Under the pieces are notes generated by a model, which ran no database searches, had not been told where the DNA came from, and saw only the letters and a list, made by a program, of their open reading frames with translations. Positions 31,311-43,013 of a stretch of 64,000 bases of DNA are shown here, one piece after another; position 1 is the stretch's first letter, and each line of letters opens with the position of its first letter. The DNA comes from Ilyonectria destructans. Lineage: Eukaryota > Ascomycota > Sordariomycetes > Hypocreales > Nectriaceae. A program made the position numbers and the translations under genes. The stretch covers positions 186,001 to 250,000 of the forward strand of contig JAHEWK010000034.1 of NCBI GenBank assembly GCA_020740775.1, in the 5' to 3' direction.

Positions 31311-32958
31311 GACTAGCCGGCCTGATCGGGTTGTGCGCTGAGAAGATACAGATTCTTCCCTACTACTACTACTACTACTACTGTACAAACAACTCTCTCC
31401 TGTAAAAATTCTTCCTGACTAGCGGCTGTTAGCACTAGCGTGGAAAAAATTTCAGGCCCACCAAATTTGGCTGCTGCAGCAGCTGGTGCCCATCGGGCAC
31501 TAACAACGCCGTAAAGGAAGGATTGAGAGGGTTGACTTCCTTTACGCAGCAGCTACAGCCAGTCCAAGGGCTCCGGCTATGATTGAAGCCTGCTGCCCTG
31601 ACCAGCTGGGCAGCTAAGATAGCAGCAGACTCACAGCACGGCTTGCGGGGGCCAAACGACACCGCTGTGGCTCTTATACATGCTGTAATGCTGGTTCAGA
31701 CCTCGCAGCAGGTATAGCTATCGCAGCCAACAGTAATCACGACACCAGCTTCAATCTAGGTGGGCGTCGACCTCTGCCCTGATCTCTACAACTCGGCACT
31801 TAGGTATATAAGGCTATATCTTAGTCTTAGTACCTGCCTTGGCCTCCGGGCCTCGGCACCTAGGTGTGTAAGGCCACCGCGTCTTACTACCCTACCTGCT
31901 TAGACCTCTGGGCCTAAGCTGCCCTGACCTCTATGTCTCGGCACGTAGGTGCATAAGGCCACCGCGTCTTAGCACCTGCCTTGGCCTCCGGGCCTAGGCG
32001 ACTATGACCTCTGGGTCTTAGATGCCTCGATCTACGGATCTTGGCTGTGAATCCAGGTCTACAAGAGGTCACAGAATCGGGCTACTTGTAGGCATCAGGG
32101 TTCTGGCTTGATGGCCCTGATCAATGGATGCTAGCTGCAGTGGTTTTTCCCTCTATGAGTTCCCGCGAGGTTTTCCCATCTGCAGTTATTCCTATCATAC
32201 GGATCTCGATTTCTGGAGGTTTTGAATGCCGGCAGGCAGGAATAGGAATACTGGAGAATTCCAAGCTGGTTAATAAACATGGGTATGCCGACACCCGCCC
32301 TGACAATCCGCTGACGGATATCGGGTTCGAAATAATAGGTCAAATAGGGCCGCCTAATTGCTAGATGGAAGAGGAAGAAGGGTTGCAGTCTAGGACTGTA
32401 GGCCCGAGCTATAGGCCAGTAGTGTCTACAGCTCCGGCCCCGGGTTATTGTACTTAGGTCTCTTCTGCTGTTGACACCAGCCTAGCACGTCATCTTGCCC
32501 CTAGGGGATTCTGTAGACATCTCTAGTAGATATCTTCATGACGGTAATAATACAACAACAACAACAACTACTGTACAAAGGCTGTGCTGTGTTCAGTCGT
32601 TTTTTTGTGTTCTGTCGGCACTTTTTAATAAGACCCACCGTCCTCCAGTAGGCAACTGCAGCTTAGGTTTTCAGCGCCGCAACCAGAATTTCTAGTCTTG
32701 TGTAGATTTATTGGGTATTTATTTGTATTCAAAATATGTCAATTCATTTATTTTGCTCATTACGTTTGTGTTGCTGTTGCGGGTCATTGTCAGACTCGAA
32801 GCCTCGATGGCCATCATCAGGAGAGCACGCTGAGCGTTACACTTTCCGTTTCTGGACTAGTGGAGCGTTATACTTTCCCCATCGGGTTAGCACATTTCAA
32901 GTTCCCCAATCTTAGTTGCTTCAGGGGAAGTCAATAGAAGTCAGCCACGGGATCAACA
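31311..32958. repeat. Degenerate repeat region without genes
   Basis: Holds a (TAC)n run at 31360-31382, a hairpin GTAAAGGAAG/CTTCCTTTAC at 31511-31545, degenerate direct repeats at about 31790-32000 (CTCGGCACCTAGGTG...TAAGGCCACCGCGTCTTA and CCTTGGCCTCCGGGCCT, each two or more times) and a (CAA)n run at 32552-32570. No coding segment was recognised. Confidence 0.65.
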
Positions 32959-34558
32959 ATGAATGTTCGATTTGTGGATGATCAAGAACAGGACCCCACT
33001 GTGCTACATCGGCGACGCTTGCAAGCGAGACGTACACAAAACTACAGGCGACGCCAACGAGCGAACCAAGATGGAAGGACCACGGATTATCAGACTGGGT
33101 CGCCATCTTCCCCGGTGGCGTTACGGAGAATGGGCAGACGGGACCCAGGAACAGTTCATTGATCAACACTGGGGAGTTTGGACAAGACAATATCTCTGCT
33201 GATGGAACTTTTATGATCCTTGGCCAAGAAGGTGACGATCCCGGCATAGTTGGCATCGATCCAGCCTATTACGACAAGGAGCTAGTCCACTGCACCGAAG
33301 AGCGCGAGAATCAGACAGAGCCTCAAAGCCCGGATGTTGATGCGCAGGTGGATCTTCCTGATGAGAGGGCCTGGGCGGACGTGGAGCATACCACACAGAA
33401 GTTTATTCAGCAGTTTCTGGTCGGAATCCATGGTTGCAGCACCGAGGCACATCGAGAATCTCTGGCTGCGCATATCGAGGCTGAGGGAGCATATAATCAT
33501 CACGGGCTTGATCAACTGTTCCCTCGCAACGTGCCTCATACACTCGGTAAAGAGCATTTCTTCACCCGCCAAACTTGTAATGAGACACAATATCCGAGCC
33601 CTAGTCAGTGGCAAGAGTTATTCGCTGGCGACACAACACAGCATTTCGATGGTAAGCCCAAGCAGGCTTGCCTCCACACTGAACACACGCAACAAATTCC
33701 TCCAGTCATTTCATTCGATATCGATAGCATCTTGGGTTTTGTGACTTCTCCCGCAGCAGCAGTCCACGGGATTCGGTTTTATTCTGCTCCTCAGTAGCAT
33801 CAGAATATTGGCACAGACGTTCACCTGACCTCGGATCGCGCGGATCCAGATCCGGAGCGGCCCCGACTGATTCCGTCACGACTGAAAGATATGCCGCATT
33901 TCATCTTCGCGAAGATCGAAGGCGCCGATTTCATCACTTTCCACCTGTTTTTCCCACACTTGCCATGCCACCGCGACTTCTATCGGTTAACTGACGAGCA
34001 GCTCTCGCGGTGGTTTGATGATATCTTCTATCCCGCTGTCCGTCAAGTTTATGATGTTGATCGGCTCCAGCACCTGCCGGCAAGTTATCTCACGCATTAG
34101 CTAACTGCCGTGCTCCCCAGGTGGAGGATCGCCTGCTTGAGGCTCCTAGTTATCGAACACAACTAAGGATGTCCTATTTCCAGCCACCGCAAGGCTTGCA
34201 ACAACTGTGGGACCATATTCTCGCAGCGGTACGCCAACCAGGATTGCAAGACTTTCGCGATCCAGAGCTCTTCATGGAGGCAAAAGGCACCAAACTTCTG
34301 TTCAAATATCCTCATGCACCATCCGATCTGCTTGCAGTTATGGAAAACTTTGACTCCAAATTACACCACATTCTTGACTTCTCCCACATATGCAGCGATC
34401 GGTTCTATATCGATGTGGGCAAAGAGACCTGCCCACCGCACAGCGGCGCAGTAGCACGAGACAGCAATGTTTCGTCACACGAAGCTCAGACCTACCTCTG
34501 GCGACGCTGCTGCATCTGCCGTCACATCCAAATAACAACACCACTAGATACAGTATAA
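32959..34558 (+). pseudogene. Unrecognised TE-associated gene, copy A
   Basis: Broken reading of what appears to be one protein. It starts with a basic region (HRRRLQARRTQNYRRRQRAN, 32959), continues in another frame from 33159 with FIQQFLVGIHGC and VISFDIDSILGFVTSPAAAV, meets TAG at 33795-33797, then resumes in phase with LKDMPHFIFAKIEGADFITF and LTDEQLSRWFDDI. A one-base shift near 34097 leads to VEDRLLEAPSY, LFMEAKGTKLLFKY and DRFYIDVGKETCPPH, YLWRRCC. I believe I have seen this protein type repeatedly in TE-rich parts of fungal genomes, but I cannot name its function. The C-terminal half is missing. A diverged second copy lies at 48.2-49.1 kb. Confidence 0.7.
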
Positions 34559-34707
34559 AACAGGGATTCAAGTTATTGCTTTTACGTTACAGTAAGGGAA
34601 ATCCATCTTAAAATCTTTTCCATAATGCCGCTCTCTCCAGCGGATAATTGAACTCTTCCAGTATGGACTTGTACAGTTTATTGTTACCAAGGGTCGCTTG
34701 TCATGTG

Positions 34708-37056
34708 TCAAACTATGCCAAAATGGCCCGGTGGACGAGTACATGTAATGAAGTTGTTGTGCTTGTTTGACAAATGTTTCACAAAGACGATCCCGCGAGC
34801 TAATTGTTTTAAACAAAAAGGGCAAGAATACAAGCCTTCTGAATCTTTAAATTCAGAAAGCTTCGGGTGTTTTTCTCCGGATTTTGAGCATTCTACTAGT
34901 TTAGCAAGAACTTGCTCAGGGACAAGATACGGTGCCACGCCAAATCGAGGCCCAATCGCTCGAAATGATGCCTGTGAGGTCTGTGGCGTAGTTGTTTGTG
35001 CTTCGATGTTCGGAACGCCCAGTTCGGCCGCTCTAAAGCTCGGCATGTGAAAACCCCTAGGCGGCACGTGCTCCCAGGCTGGACTGTTTACCGCAAGAGA
35101 AGCTTCGCTGGGACTTGGATGTGGGGGCATTGCAGGAGGTAGTGTTTGTTTGAGATAATCACCGATCGATGGTAATCGGTTGTCAATTTGTCGTGCCCAT
35201 AATGTGGACGAGGCCGTGATGGGGCCAGGACCGACAAGCCCACACTCCGGGGTACGGAGCCTAGGCAATATAGGTGGCAGTTGGCACGGCGCACTTTCCG
35301 AATTTGAGGTGTACGCGAAATGCTCCTCGCAAAGCATTGGGTAACTGGCGCCTTGAGGTTGGGTAATGCTAGGTGGCCAATGAAATGTTGATGCTTGCAT
35401 CACTTGCTCTCGTACTGGACTGTTCATAGGGTTGATAGGTGGTATAGGACTTGGCACAAGCATTCCAAATTGGCCACCTATCGCCGGCGGCATGTTTTGG
35501 GGTGTCGCTGCTTGAGGATTGAGCGTGATATGCGCAGACTCGCACAAGGCGACGGATTTGGTGTTTTGTAATTGATTAATCGGAGAGAATTGCTCTGCCG
35601 AGCTCGTGAACGGCCTAGTTACTTCTGGGGATGTGTTCGGATTCGGAGCTAAGATTCGGAAATTATTGCCGTGCGAACGATTATCCTCGACGTCGAAAAG
35701 CTCCTCTGTGCTTGAACTGCTTATCGATATGACGTCAATAAGCTCCCTTGTGCTCGAACTGCTTATTGATATGACATCGTCCCATGCCTCAGGCTGATGG
35801 TTGCTCGATGTTATGAGACCTAATCCAGCGTCTTGCTTCGCCTCATTTACATCTTGCGATATAGGATTTTTCTCATTGACGGGGATTGGTATCCTGAGTG
35901 GCCAGGTTGGTGCTTCAGTTTCTTTGGAGGAGGGGTTATGACTGCTGTAAGCGAGTGCAGAACTCGAGGAAGGGATCTGTCGGCTCAATTGCTCTGTACA
36001 TCCGGACATTAGTCTGTCAGCAAATGTCTTAGGCAGTGTGTTGAAGTTCTCTGAAGAAGACACACCTAACAGAATATTGAAATCGGTCGCAGTGTCCTCA
36101 GACGTTGTTTCAGCGCGCTTTCGAAGGAAGTCCCGTACAGAATTGCACTGTCGTCCGAGCGAGGAGTCGGAACCTTGAACATCAAACGGCCGGAGATCTT
36201 CAGCACCCACCCACCCAACAAGGCCCCTGTTTGGAAACTCCGAGCCGTCCAAGTACATAACAGGGAACTGACGCTTCGCCACTAGAGGTCCGTCATCTTC
36301 GTATCCTTCTTGCCACACCAAGTCGTTGACGCTTTGATTATAGACATAGCATGCAGGCACACTATCTACGAGCCCCAGGATTTCAACTGCGTCTGGTACG
36401 CCAACGTTGTCGAGATGTCCAAGAGGGAGGAGAAGCACGGGACAGCGGTCCGTCGAACCTTTCCGATAGGCCAGGTAGAATTCACCGGGGATTGGTTCTG
36501 TGATCACTTCAACATCTGTGACCTGCTGGCTGCTGCCGTCAGTCGGTAGGGGCTTGCCAGCTCGGCCCTGGCTTTCTTGAGTCTTCCGCGCTGGTGCTTT
36601 ATAGACCGAGGTCGGGATAAGATCTCCCTGGGGCTCATTGTCCACCATATCCGCAGTTGGGTGCTTATGTCCCTTCTGAAGCGCCTCCAGAGCTGCAATA
36701 TTGTTTTTCTCAGCCAGAATCTTGTTACAATTCAACACCTTGACGCCGAGATGCTTGATAGCCACTGAGGGCTTTCGCGACATTCGGCCGTGCTCTTTGC
36801 CACCAAGATGCTTCGCAGCACCCTTGATAGGGTGGTTTTTAAAGTCAAGGTCATGCTTGTCACATCGAAGGATATACCACGAACCGTCTCCCGCCGGAAA
36901 TTGTACTATGATGTGCTTAATTGTTGCGCGACCATCCTGAAAGACGTCTTCGAAGCTGATGGACCTCTTTGCGGTTCCAGCAAACGGTTTACTGCCAAGT
37001 CGACGGCGTTTCCCTTCGTTTGGGGAGTGCCAGGTACTGACCGGTTTCTGCTTGTG
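34708..37056 (-). CDS. Nuclear-type protein with C-terminal C2H2-like finger, unknown function
   Basis: The long frame continues upstream of the ATG at 36783 without a stop to about 37056, where a CTAACAATATAG acceptor suggests an intron and a small 5' exon before 37210 (not fixed). The N-terminal conserved part reads VQFPAGDGSWYILRCDKHDL, KGAAKHLGGKEHGRMSRKPS, IKHLGVKVLNCN. A possible chromatin-reader-like segment follows (GEFYLAYRKGSTDRCPVLLL, FPVMYLDGSEFPNRGLVGWV). A long Ser/Pro-rich disordered region leads to CPFCLKQLARGIVFVKHLSN, ending in H, i.e. one C2H2-like finger. This resembles a large family of fungal hypotheticals. A zinc-binding role is likely; DNA or histone binding is inference only. 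No lesion was seen in the main exon. Confidence 0.65.
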   Translation of the reverse strand, partial: HKQKPVSTWHSPNEGKRRRLGSKPFAGTAKRSISFEDVFQDGRATIKHIIVQFPAGDGSWYILRCDKHDLDFKNHPIKGAAKHLGGKEHGRMSRKPSVAIKHLGVKVLNCNKILAEKNNIAALEALQKGHKHPTADMVDNEPQGDLIPTSVYKAPARKTQESQGRAGKPLPTDGSSQQVTDVEVITEPIPGEFYLAYRKGSTDRCPVLLLPLGHLDNVGVPDAVEILGLVDSVPACYVYNQSVNDLVWQEGYEDDGPLVAKRQFPVMYLDGSEFPNRGLVGWVGAEDLRPFDVQGSDSSLGRQCNSVRDFLRKRAETTSEDTATDFNILLGVSSSENFNTLPKTFADRLMSGCTEQLSRQIPSSSSALAYSSHNPSSKETEAPTWPLRIPIPVNEKNPISQDVNEAKQDAGLGLITSSNHQPEAWDDVISISSSSTRELIDVISISSSSTEELFDVEDNRSHGNNFRILAPNPNTSPEVTRPFTSSAEQFSPINQLQNTKSVALCESAHITLNPQAATPQNMPPAIGGQFGMLVPSPIPPINPMNSPVREQVMQASTFHWPPSITQPQGASYPMLCEEHFAYTSNSESAPCQLPPILPRLRTPECGLVGPGPITASSTLWARQIDNRLPSIGDYLKQTLPPAMPPHPSPSEASLAVNSPAWEHVPPRGFHMPSFRAAELGVPNIEAQTTTPQTSQASFRAIGPRFGVAPYLVPEQVLAKLVECSKSGEKHPKLSEFKDSEGLYSCPFCLKQLARGIVFVKHLSNKHNNFITCTRPPGHFGIV

Positions 37057-37210
37057 CTATATTGTTAGTCGAAGAACCAGGTGGCAACGGGCACAGGATA
37101 ATCACTGGGTTGACGTAGATGACGGAGTCCTCTTCAATGTCTTCGCTCTGAGGCCTTCCTACCAAGGTCTGCACCTGCTTGCATCGGCGCAAGGGGACGG
37201 TGATTGGCAT

Positions 37211-38992
37211 ATTGCCAAATCAAGACGCACTGTACAGTAATGTGGGGCTTGTCATGCAGTGGAGTGCTTGCAGCATCTGGTTAGAGTAAAAGAATTGAAG
37301 CCGCGCGTTTGGCGGAGGATGGTGTGAGACGCTGTTGGCGTCGGGACAAAGCGGGTGACAGCGTTGTTTACGGAGTAGGTGACTGAACTCGACAGGTATG
37401 GTCGGCTTCCTTAATATTACTTTGCTCAAAACCCGACAGTCTGGTTTATCACATCATTCGCTGGCAGGGGGCCGCTAGGGAAATTGTGCGTCACCAGGAA
37501 TGCCAGGGTCAGAGTACAGGTTCGTCAAACGGGTTAGGTCCCCCCTGAATGAATTTGATAACCCAATGCGAATGCAGGTGGTCGAGGTTGCGCTACTGTA
37601 TTGAAGATACCCAGAAAGCGTTCACATAAAGGCATTGCACCGGACTAGTCGAGGGCCAACCGCACTGTTTGGTTAATCTTTAGGCTCCTCGTTAGGAACG
37701 TGGACAGTTGTGAGAAGTGTGCAGATTCCGTACTGCCAAGTCATGTGGATCGTTCAACGCACCCTAACACGAAGTCAGACGAGGGCTATTGACTGATAAC
37801 GTTAAGGGTGGATGGTATGGGTGGGGCCACGTTGGATCGCGCCGAATTCTGAAGAGGCACACTGTTTACTGCACGGCGTCATCCTTGACAATACGGCTCT
37901 CGCACAAGCAGGTCCATCAGGGTGGTGGGTAGCATCCTTACGCAAGATCCTGTCGGCCGACCGGAGGCTAGACTCTCGCGAATCAATGTAAATGTATTCC
38001 CAGACAGCAAAGCAGGAAAATCGACGTGGCCACATGTGACGGATGTGATATGCACGTAATGTGGATATGGACGCGATGCTGATGCAGGTACTAGACCTAG
38101 TTTGGGAAGAACCCCGCTAAACCTCGGACAATATGAGAGAGAACAGAAGGAGAATGGGGAGCACGGAAACAAAACACATCCTACGACACCATCTTACATT
38201 AGAATTAGTGACTAGCACTAGAAGGATACGTGTCGACAGTAAGAAGGACCGCAATCGTAGTAAGAATTTGCTATCGTATCAATTCATTGATTTCATCTCC
38301 GCTAGGACGAGCCTTTTGGACGCAGACTGTCAAGATTCCACGGTGCCAGCCCGGTCCAATAAGAAACGTGGCTTTAGCGCTGGTTTTGCCAATGTCGCTG
38401 GGGTCATAATTACTCACCTCGAATGCGGAGAACTACTGCCAGGGTCACGCATGATCCCTTCATTTGATACAAAAATCGCGCACTCTCGGTACCAACAGAG
38501 TGGTTACACTATTTACGGTGGCGAATGGGATTGTGAATAAGACCACCGACGGCGATGGACACAACCAACATCGAAAAGAGGACCCACCATACGGATTGGG
38601 CAGCTGTGCCTGAACGGCGCCCGCACAGATTTTCGAGGGGTTTGATGGTCGGTGTCCGCGAAGCCTAGGTTAGTAGCCGTTCCCCCTATTGATCGCCCCG
38701 AAGACCCATGCACGTGCGCGGGTCTCTATTCGGACCCATACTCCGTTATGGCACGCCAACGTGATTTTCGTGTTGCAGCCGCGCCCTTGACGCGGTGCAG
38801 CTGACCAATGAGAATACAGGATGGTAGGCACTCTGACGCGCCTACGTGAGAGCCCACCATCAAGACCTGCCTGGATTCCTGGCTCACCTAGACATAGTGG
38901 GGCAAGCGAGCCCACGCCGGCGAAGCTCACCCGGCTCCGCAGGGTCGCGCGATTGGCCGGAGTGCTGGAGCAAAATACACATTTTCATCCGA
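37211..38992. other. Intergenic, no gene recognised
   Basis: About 1.8 kb without a convincing coding segment, RNA gene or repeat. Confidence 0.45.
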
Positions 38993-40562
38993 ATCCCACA
39001 TGTAGACGTTGACATCCCCTAACATCGTGCCATGGGGCTCGCAGTTGGGGACGAAATCCCCGTAAGCTTGTCTTGCAAGTCCGATGAGATCCATATCCAA
39101 CTCTTCAGACCGAAATTAGACCACCTTAAGTGCCTGACTGGATTCAGTTGCTGTCACAGTATAGCTGGTCGCACCCTGTACTGGCGTAGGGGCGACGGGA
39201 CAGTTCAAAATGTCAGCGGCGAGGCGATCGCAGTCGTCGCGGGTGGTAGGACTATGCTGTTTGAAAAACCGAGATATCTGGAAGGCGGATAATTTATCAT
39301 AACTATCCGCCTCTGCTGCGTACTTGAAGACATCCATAGCAAGGGAGTCGTGATGGTTTGGTGTTGTGTTCAGCTTTTGGTGCCCCTTTGTAGAACCGAG
39401 CCAATTAGGTACCTATCCAAGACGTGACATTCCAGCGACCCCGCGCGTATCCGGGCAGTGTGCCCTCAATTACATACGGTGGCGGGCACAAACCTGACTC
39501 ACCCTGTACTCTTCTGGCATGTTGAACGGATTGGCGTCATCGTCCTTAGACTTGTGCACCTTCTGAGCAGCATCCTCATCACCCAAGGCAAACAACACTG
39601 ACGTCCGTGACCAGGATCGCCTAAGGTTCGGAGGAAAGTTTCAGCTTCAACAATTTAATTGTTCTTTGCCGTGGTGATGAGACCTATAGATGCCACCGAG
39701 CACATACCTCAATTAAGCTCTAGCGAATCATCTATCTGCTTAAATCTTGAAAACATTGCATCGAACAAATATTCGTCACAAAGTTTCCAAGGGCCTCGAT
39801 TATCTGCTCGGGGCAATTCCTTTCCAGCCGCAGTGACATGTGTTAAGCTGAGGTTTAGGAGTTTGCGTGAGTGAAGCCGGGATTCTTCCTCAGACAACCT
39901 AGGAGTCGCTGTTACATCCTTACCCTTGTCTAAGCGGCACAGGAATCAGGGGACAAACAGGCTCGTCGCATCGGCGCCTACTCTCTTATCCTACTCTCAT
40001 CCCGTGGTCGACTACGATAGGCGTGTCTTTCCTGCCACAGCCGTCCAGGCCCTAGAAGCGCGACTAGTGTCATGCAATGTACATCCCGTGTCATCGCTCT
40101 TGTGGGCGTTTCCGTTGCTATTAACTGGCATCCTCAAGCACAATGTTGACCATGACTGGTTGCCAAGTGCAGCGAGTTTTGCTGCACCAACACCTGCAGA
40201 ATCTCCGAGCACCAATGGTTGGAACAAAAGGGCGTTTTCACGCGCGACACCTTCGGATTGGACGCTCCAGGTCGTCATTCGCACTGTTGGTGGATGCTTT
40301 ATTCATTCGCACAAGACTTAGTAAGTTCAAAGGCACTGGCGACCTGGCGATTTTCGCGTTGAACGACAGAATGTTCGTGCTTTACGCGTGTTATTGGCCT
40401 GAGTGAGAGGACGTTTAGTAGTGCAGGAGGGATGATGGGGGTGAGGAGGGAGATACTAGCGATGGCTTAGTGGATTCGATCATGGAGTAAAGCTGGGATT
40501 TCGTCCCCAACTGCGAGCCCCGTGGCACGATGTTAGGGGATGTCAACGTCTACATATGGGAT
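38993..40562 (+). mobile_element. hAT relic with 68-bp inverted terminal repeats
   Basis: 38993-39060 and 40496-40562 are inverted copies with very few differences; a shared block is TAGACGTTGACATCCCCTAA. Just inside the right end, near 40404-40470, the plus strand reads GLSERTFSSAGGMMGVRREI, the dimerisation block of hAT transposases. The rest of the 1.57-kb interior is not recognisably coding. So this is a degraded hAT element with long ends. No target duplication was identified. Confidence 0.75.
40404..40470 (+). pseudogene. hAT transposase C-terminal remnant
   Basis: SERTFSSAG matches the conserved PSERTFSSA block; it ends with ILAMA and a stop 28 bases before the right inverted repeat. 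All upstream domains are lost or too diverged to read. Confidence 0.7.
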
Positions 40563-40757
40563 CTAAACGTCTTCGCTGCCGCTGCTTAGCCTCAATGATA
40601 ACCAATGGGTTGATGCACTTGCGTCGCTGAAGGAGACGAGCGATATCTAGTCGGATCAGCTTAGAACATGTTTTTATCCAATGACTTATGCTCTGCGACA
40701 TCTCTTCCGAAGTCACCAGTTCCTCTGACGTTATTCTACCTACACCGGAATTAGTCA

Positions 40758-40935
40758 TGCGTTCGATCGAGTCTTGGCATTCGATAGGTATCGAATCTTC
40801 GGACATGCATTCGGTTCGGTTCGATTCGATTCGAGTCTACGGGACCTGCATTCGATTCGATTCGAATCTACGGGAGTCGCATTCGATTCGAATGCCTAGG
40901 CTTGGCATTCGACTCGATAGATTCGATAGATGTCT
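40758..40935. repeat. ATTCGATTCG-rich dispersed repeat, copy 2
   Basis: Repeats of GCATTCGATTCGATTCGAATC and TCTACGGGA, flanked by TCGAGTCTTGGCATTCGATA on the left and a partly inverted form CTTGGCATTCGACTCGATAG on the right. Homologous to 12745-12850. Likely transposon terminal sequence. Confidence 0.65.
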
Positions 40936-41094
40936 GACTCTGGCACTGACTCCAGACGCAGCAACGGGCTGCAGGGTCGACTCGATGGATAAGCCGGGTC
41001 CCTGAGTGGCTGATGGCAGTCAAAACTTGAGTTCTGGACAGAGTTTTTGCATGACTTAGGTCAAAGCAAGGTACAACCAGAAGCGAGTCTGCCG

Positions 41095-41400
41095 GACCAT
41101 GGTCAAAAATGACTGCATCAGTTTACCGGACATGAAGTCGACGGCGAACCATCCAGTCTATCAGACCAAAAGTCGACGGCAACTCTAGCTTAGCGGACAT
41201 GAAGGCATCGGCAACTTTGGGCTACCGCACAGAATGGCATCGGCAGCTACCCCTAGCTTACCGGACATAATAGCATCAGTAACTCTTCCTAGTTTACCGG
41301 ACATCATGGCATCATGGCATCGGCGGCTATCCCTAGCTCACCGGACATGACGGCTTCGGCAACTTTGGGTTACCAGACATCATGACATCGGTAGCTGCCC
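41095..41400. repeat. ~40-bp degenerate tandem repeat overlapping the mis13 3' end
   Basis: Units of the type TAGCTTACCGGACATNATGG-CATCGGCAACT recur about eight times with variation. The last units run into the mis13 coding frame, which ends at 41333 inside the array. Confidence 0.8.
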
Positions 41401-43013
41401 TTGGATGACGTTCTGGGAGGAGGTTGCCCAGACTCCTCAGCACTTCCATGACGGGCATTTCCTTGGTGCCCGCCCTCGTCTTCTCGCGCTCTTTCCGCTG
41501 GCGGAGGCGGAGGGCGCTGAATCTGAGGACCTTTTCTGCCTCTTTGCCGGCGACCAGAACCCGTTGCTCGAGCTTGTGGACGTTGTCGGAGAGCTGGTCA
41601 ATGTGGAATTCGAGAGGGGACTGGATGGCACGCAATCGCGATTCGGTTTGCGATCGGATAGCCTCGAATGAGACCGCCTCGTCCGCCAAGTAGCCCCTAA
41701 TCTTGCCTTCTTCCGGATCCAGGAGATCAAAGTCTGGCAAGACAATGGGGTCTGTTTCGTTCTCGGCGAACAGAGGCGGTTGCTCAGGGGGTGGTTTCCG
41801 AATTGCTTGCCAAGCCTTCCTTTCTTCTTGTAATCTGGGCATAAAAGTTAGGAGCCGTAATACAACACATTCTCCGTGAATCATTGACCTCTTAACATTG
41901 ATCTCCAGTTGTGCAATCTTCTCATCAAGCTCAATGTTCCTGGGGTTGGGCATTAGGACCAAAGGCGCTTTGGGCACATCATCGTCTCTGCTGAACCAAT
42001 CCGAGAACTCGGATCGGGCTGCGAAATCCTTGAGTAGTTGGTCCTGAACCGCGCGAGCTGTTGAAAAAGTCAGTGTCTCTTCTCGTAATTCAGGTATTCG
42101 AGGGCTACTCACCACCAAGAATGGCATTAGGCATCCCATGAGGCGGCTTCTCAGTCAGAGCACGTTCGCCGCACCAAGTTAAAAGCTGCTTCATTCTTCG
42201 CGGCTCTGTCAGGCCATCAGCCTCGATGTGCTTGTAGAAACTAGCCGGGTCGACCTCCCGATGCGGAATTGCCGTTTGGCCGCTGTCGATGAGGGAGCTC
42301 GCTCGTCGCCCACGCATTCCCAAACTGCTCCGCCGGTTTCCGTTGCCCTTCTTTCGCATCGCCTTGTTCCGGTTGATGACTGGCGTGTCGCTCATCGGGA
42401 GCGCAATCTTGGCAGCTGCAATCGGTGCCTCATCCTGTGGTAACTCGTCCCAGTTTGGTACCGCGCGTTTCGGTGGTTCTGCATCATGGCCGCGTTTCTT
42501 CGGTGCGTCATTTGTCTGTGGTACCTCCTCGTCCAGCTTTTCCCCTGAAACTCGTGCCCTCCTCCTGGTTCCTCTCTTAGGGATCTTGAGTGGCGGCTCC
42601 TCGTTGGACGCGTCCACGCTGGCTTTCCGCCTCGTGGATTTCCTCGTAGGCTTGGTTTTCGCTGTTTCCGTCGCCGTCGCCGTCGCTGCCACCTCCTCTA
42701 CCATGCTGCTGGCTGGTGCTGAATCCTTGGTAACGCGTGCCTTTGCGGCTGGTCGCCCTCGCCCCCGCCCGGACTTCTTCACGGGCTCTGGCTCGTCTGC
42801 CTTCTCCGTCTTAACCCTCTTCGACTTCCGCACAAACTGAAAGTCGTCATCCTGTTCGTAGTCGGCCACAGCTGTTCGGCGGTTAGCGCTTCGTCCCCGC
42901 TGCGCGTCCTCATCGTGCAACATACTGGCGAGACGCTTGCTCGTCCGCCACCCCGCCTGGTTGCTCATGCTAATAAGTTGTACCGCCCGCCGAGTCGTCA
43001 CCAGAGTCGTCAT
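41333..43013 (-). CDS. mis13: Kinetochore protein Mis13/DSN1 (MIND complex)
   Basis: Exon 1 is 43013-42113 and exon 2 is 42057-41333, with a 55-base intron (GTGAGT...TCAACAG). The splice joins NAILG to ARAVQDQLLKDF. Subunit of the Mtw1/MIND complex that links centromeric chromatin to microtubule-binding kinetochore proteins in the nucleus. The N-terminal half is basic and disordered with an AT-hook-like GRGRGRPAAKA. The signature PF08202 region reads RRASSLIDSGQTAIPHREVD, then FYKHIEADGL and RRMKQLLTWCGERAL. Exon 2 is a predicted coiled coil. The ATG at 43013 was chosen because MTTLVTTRRAVQ is the usual start type; upstream codons are also open to 43184. The last ~20 residues come from the 40-bp tandem repeat, so the C-terminus has been replaced or extended. 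Core domain intact. Confidence 0.88.

Noticed and set aside
39926..40321. 131-codon frame inside the hAT relic
   Set aside because: No recognisable domain; the opposite strand is open too, so it looks like chance.
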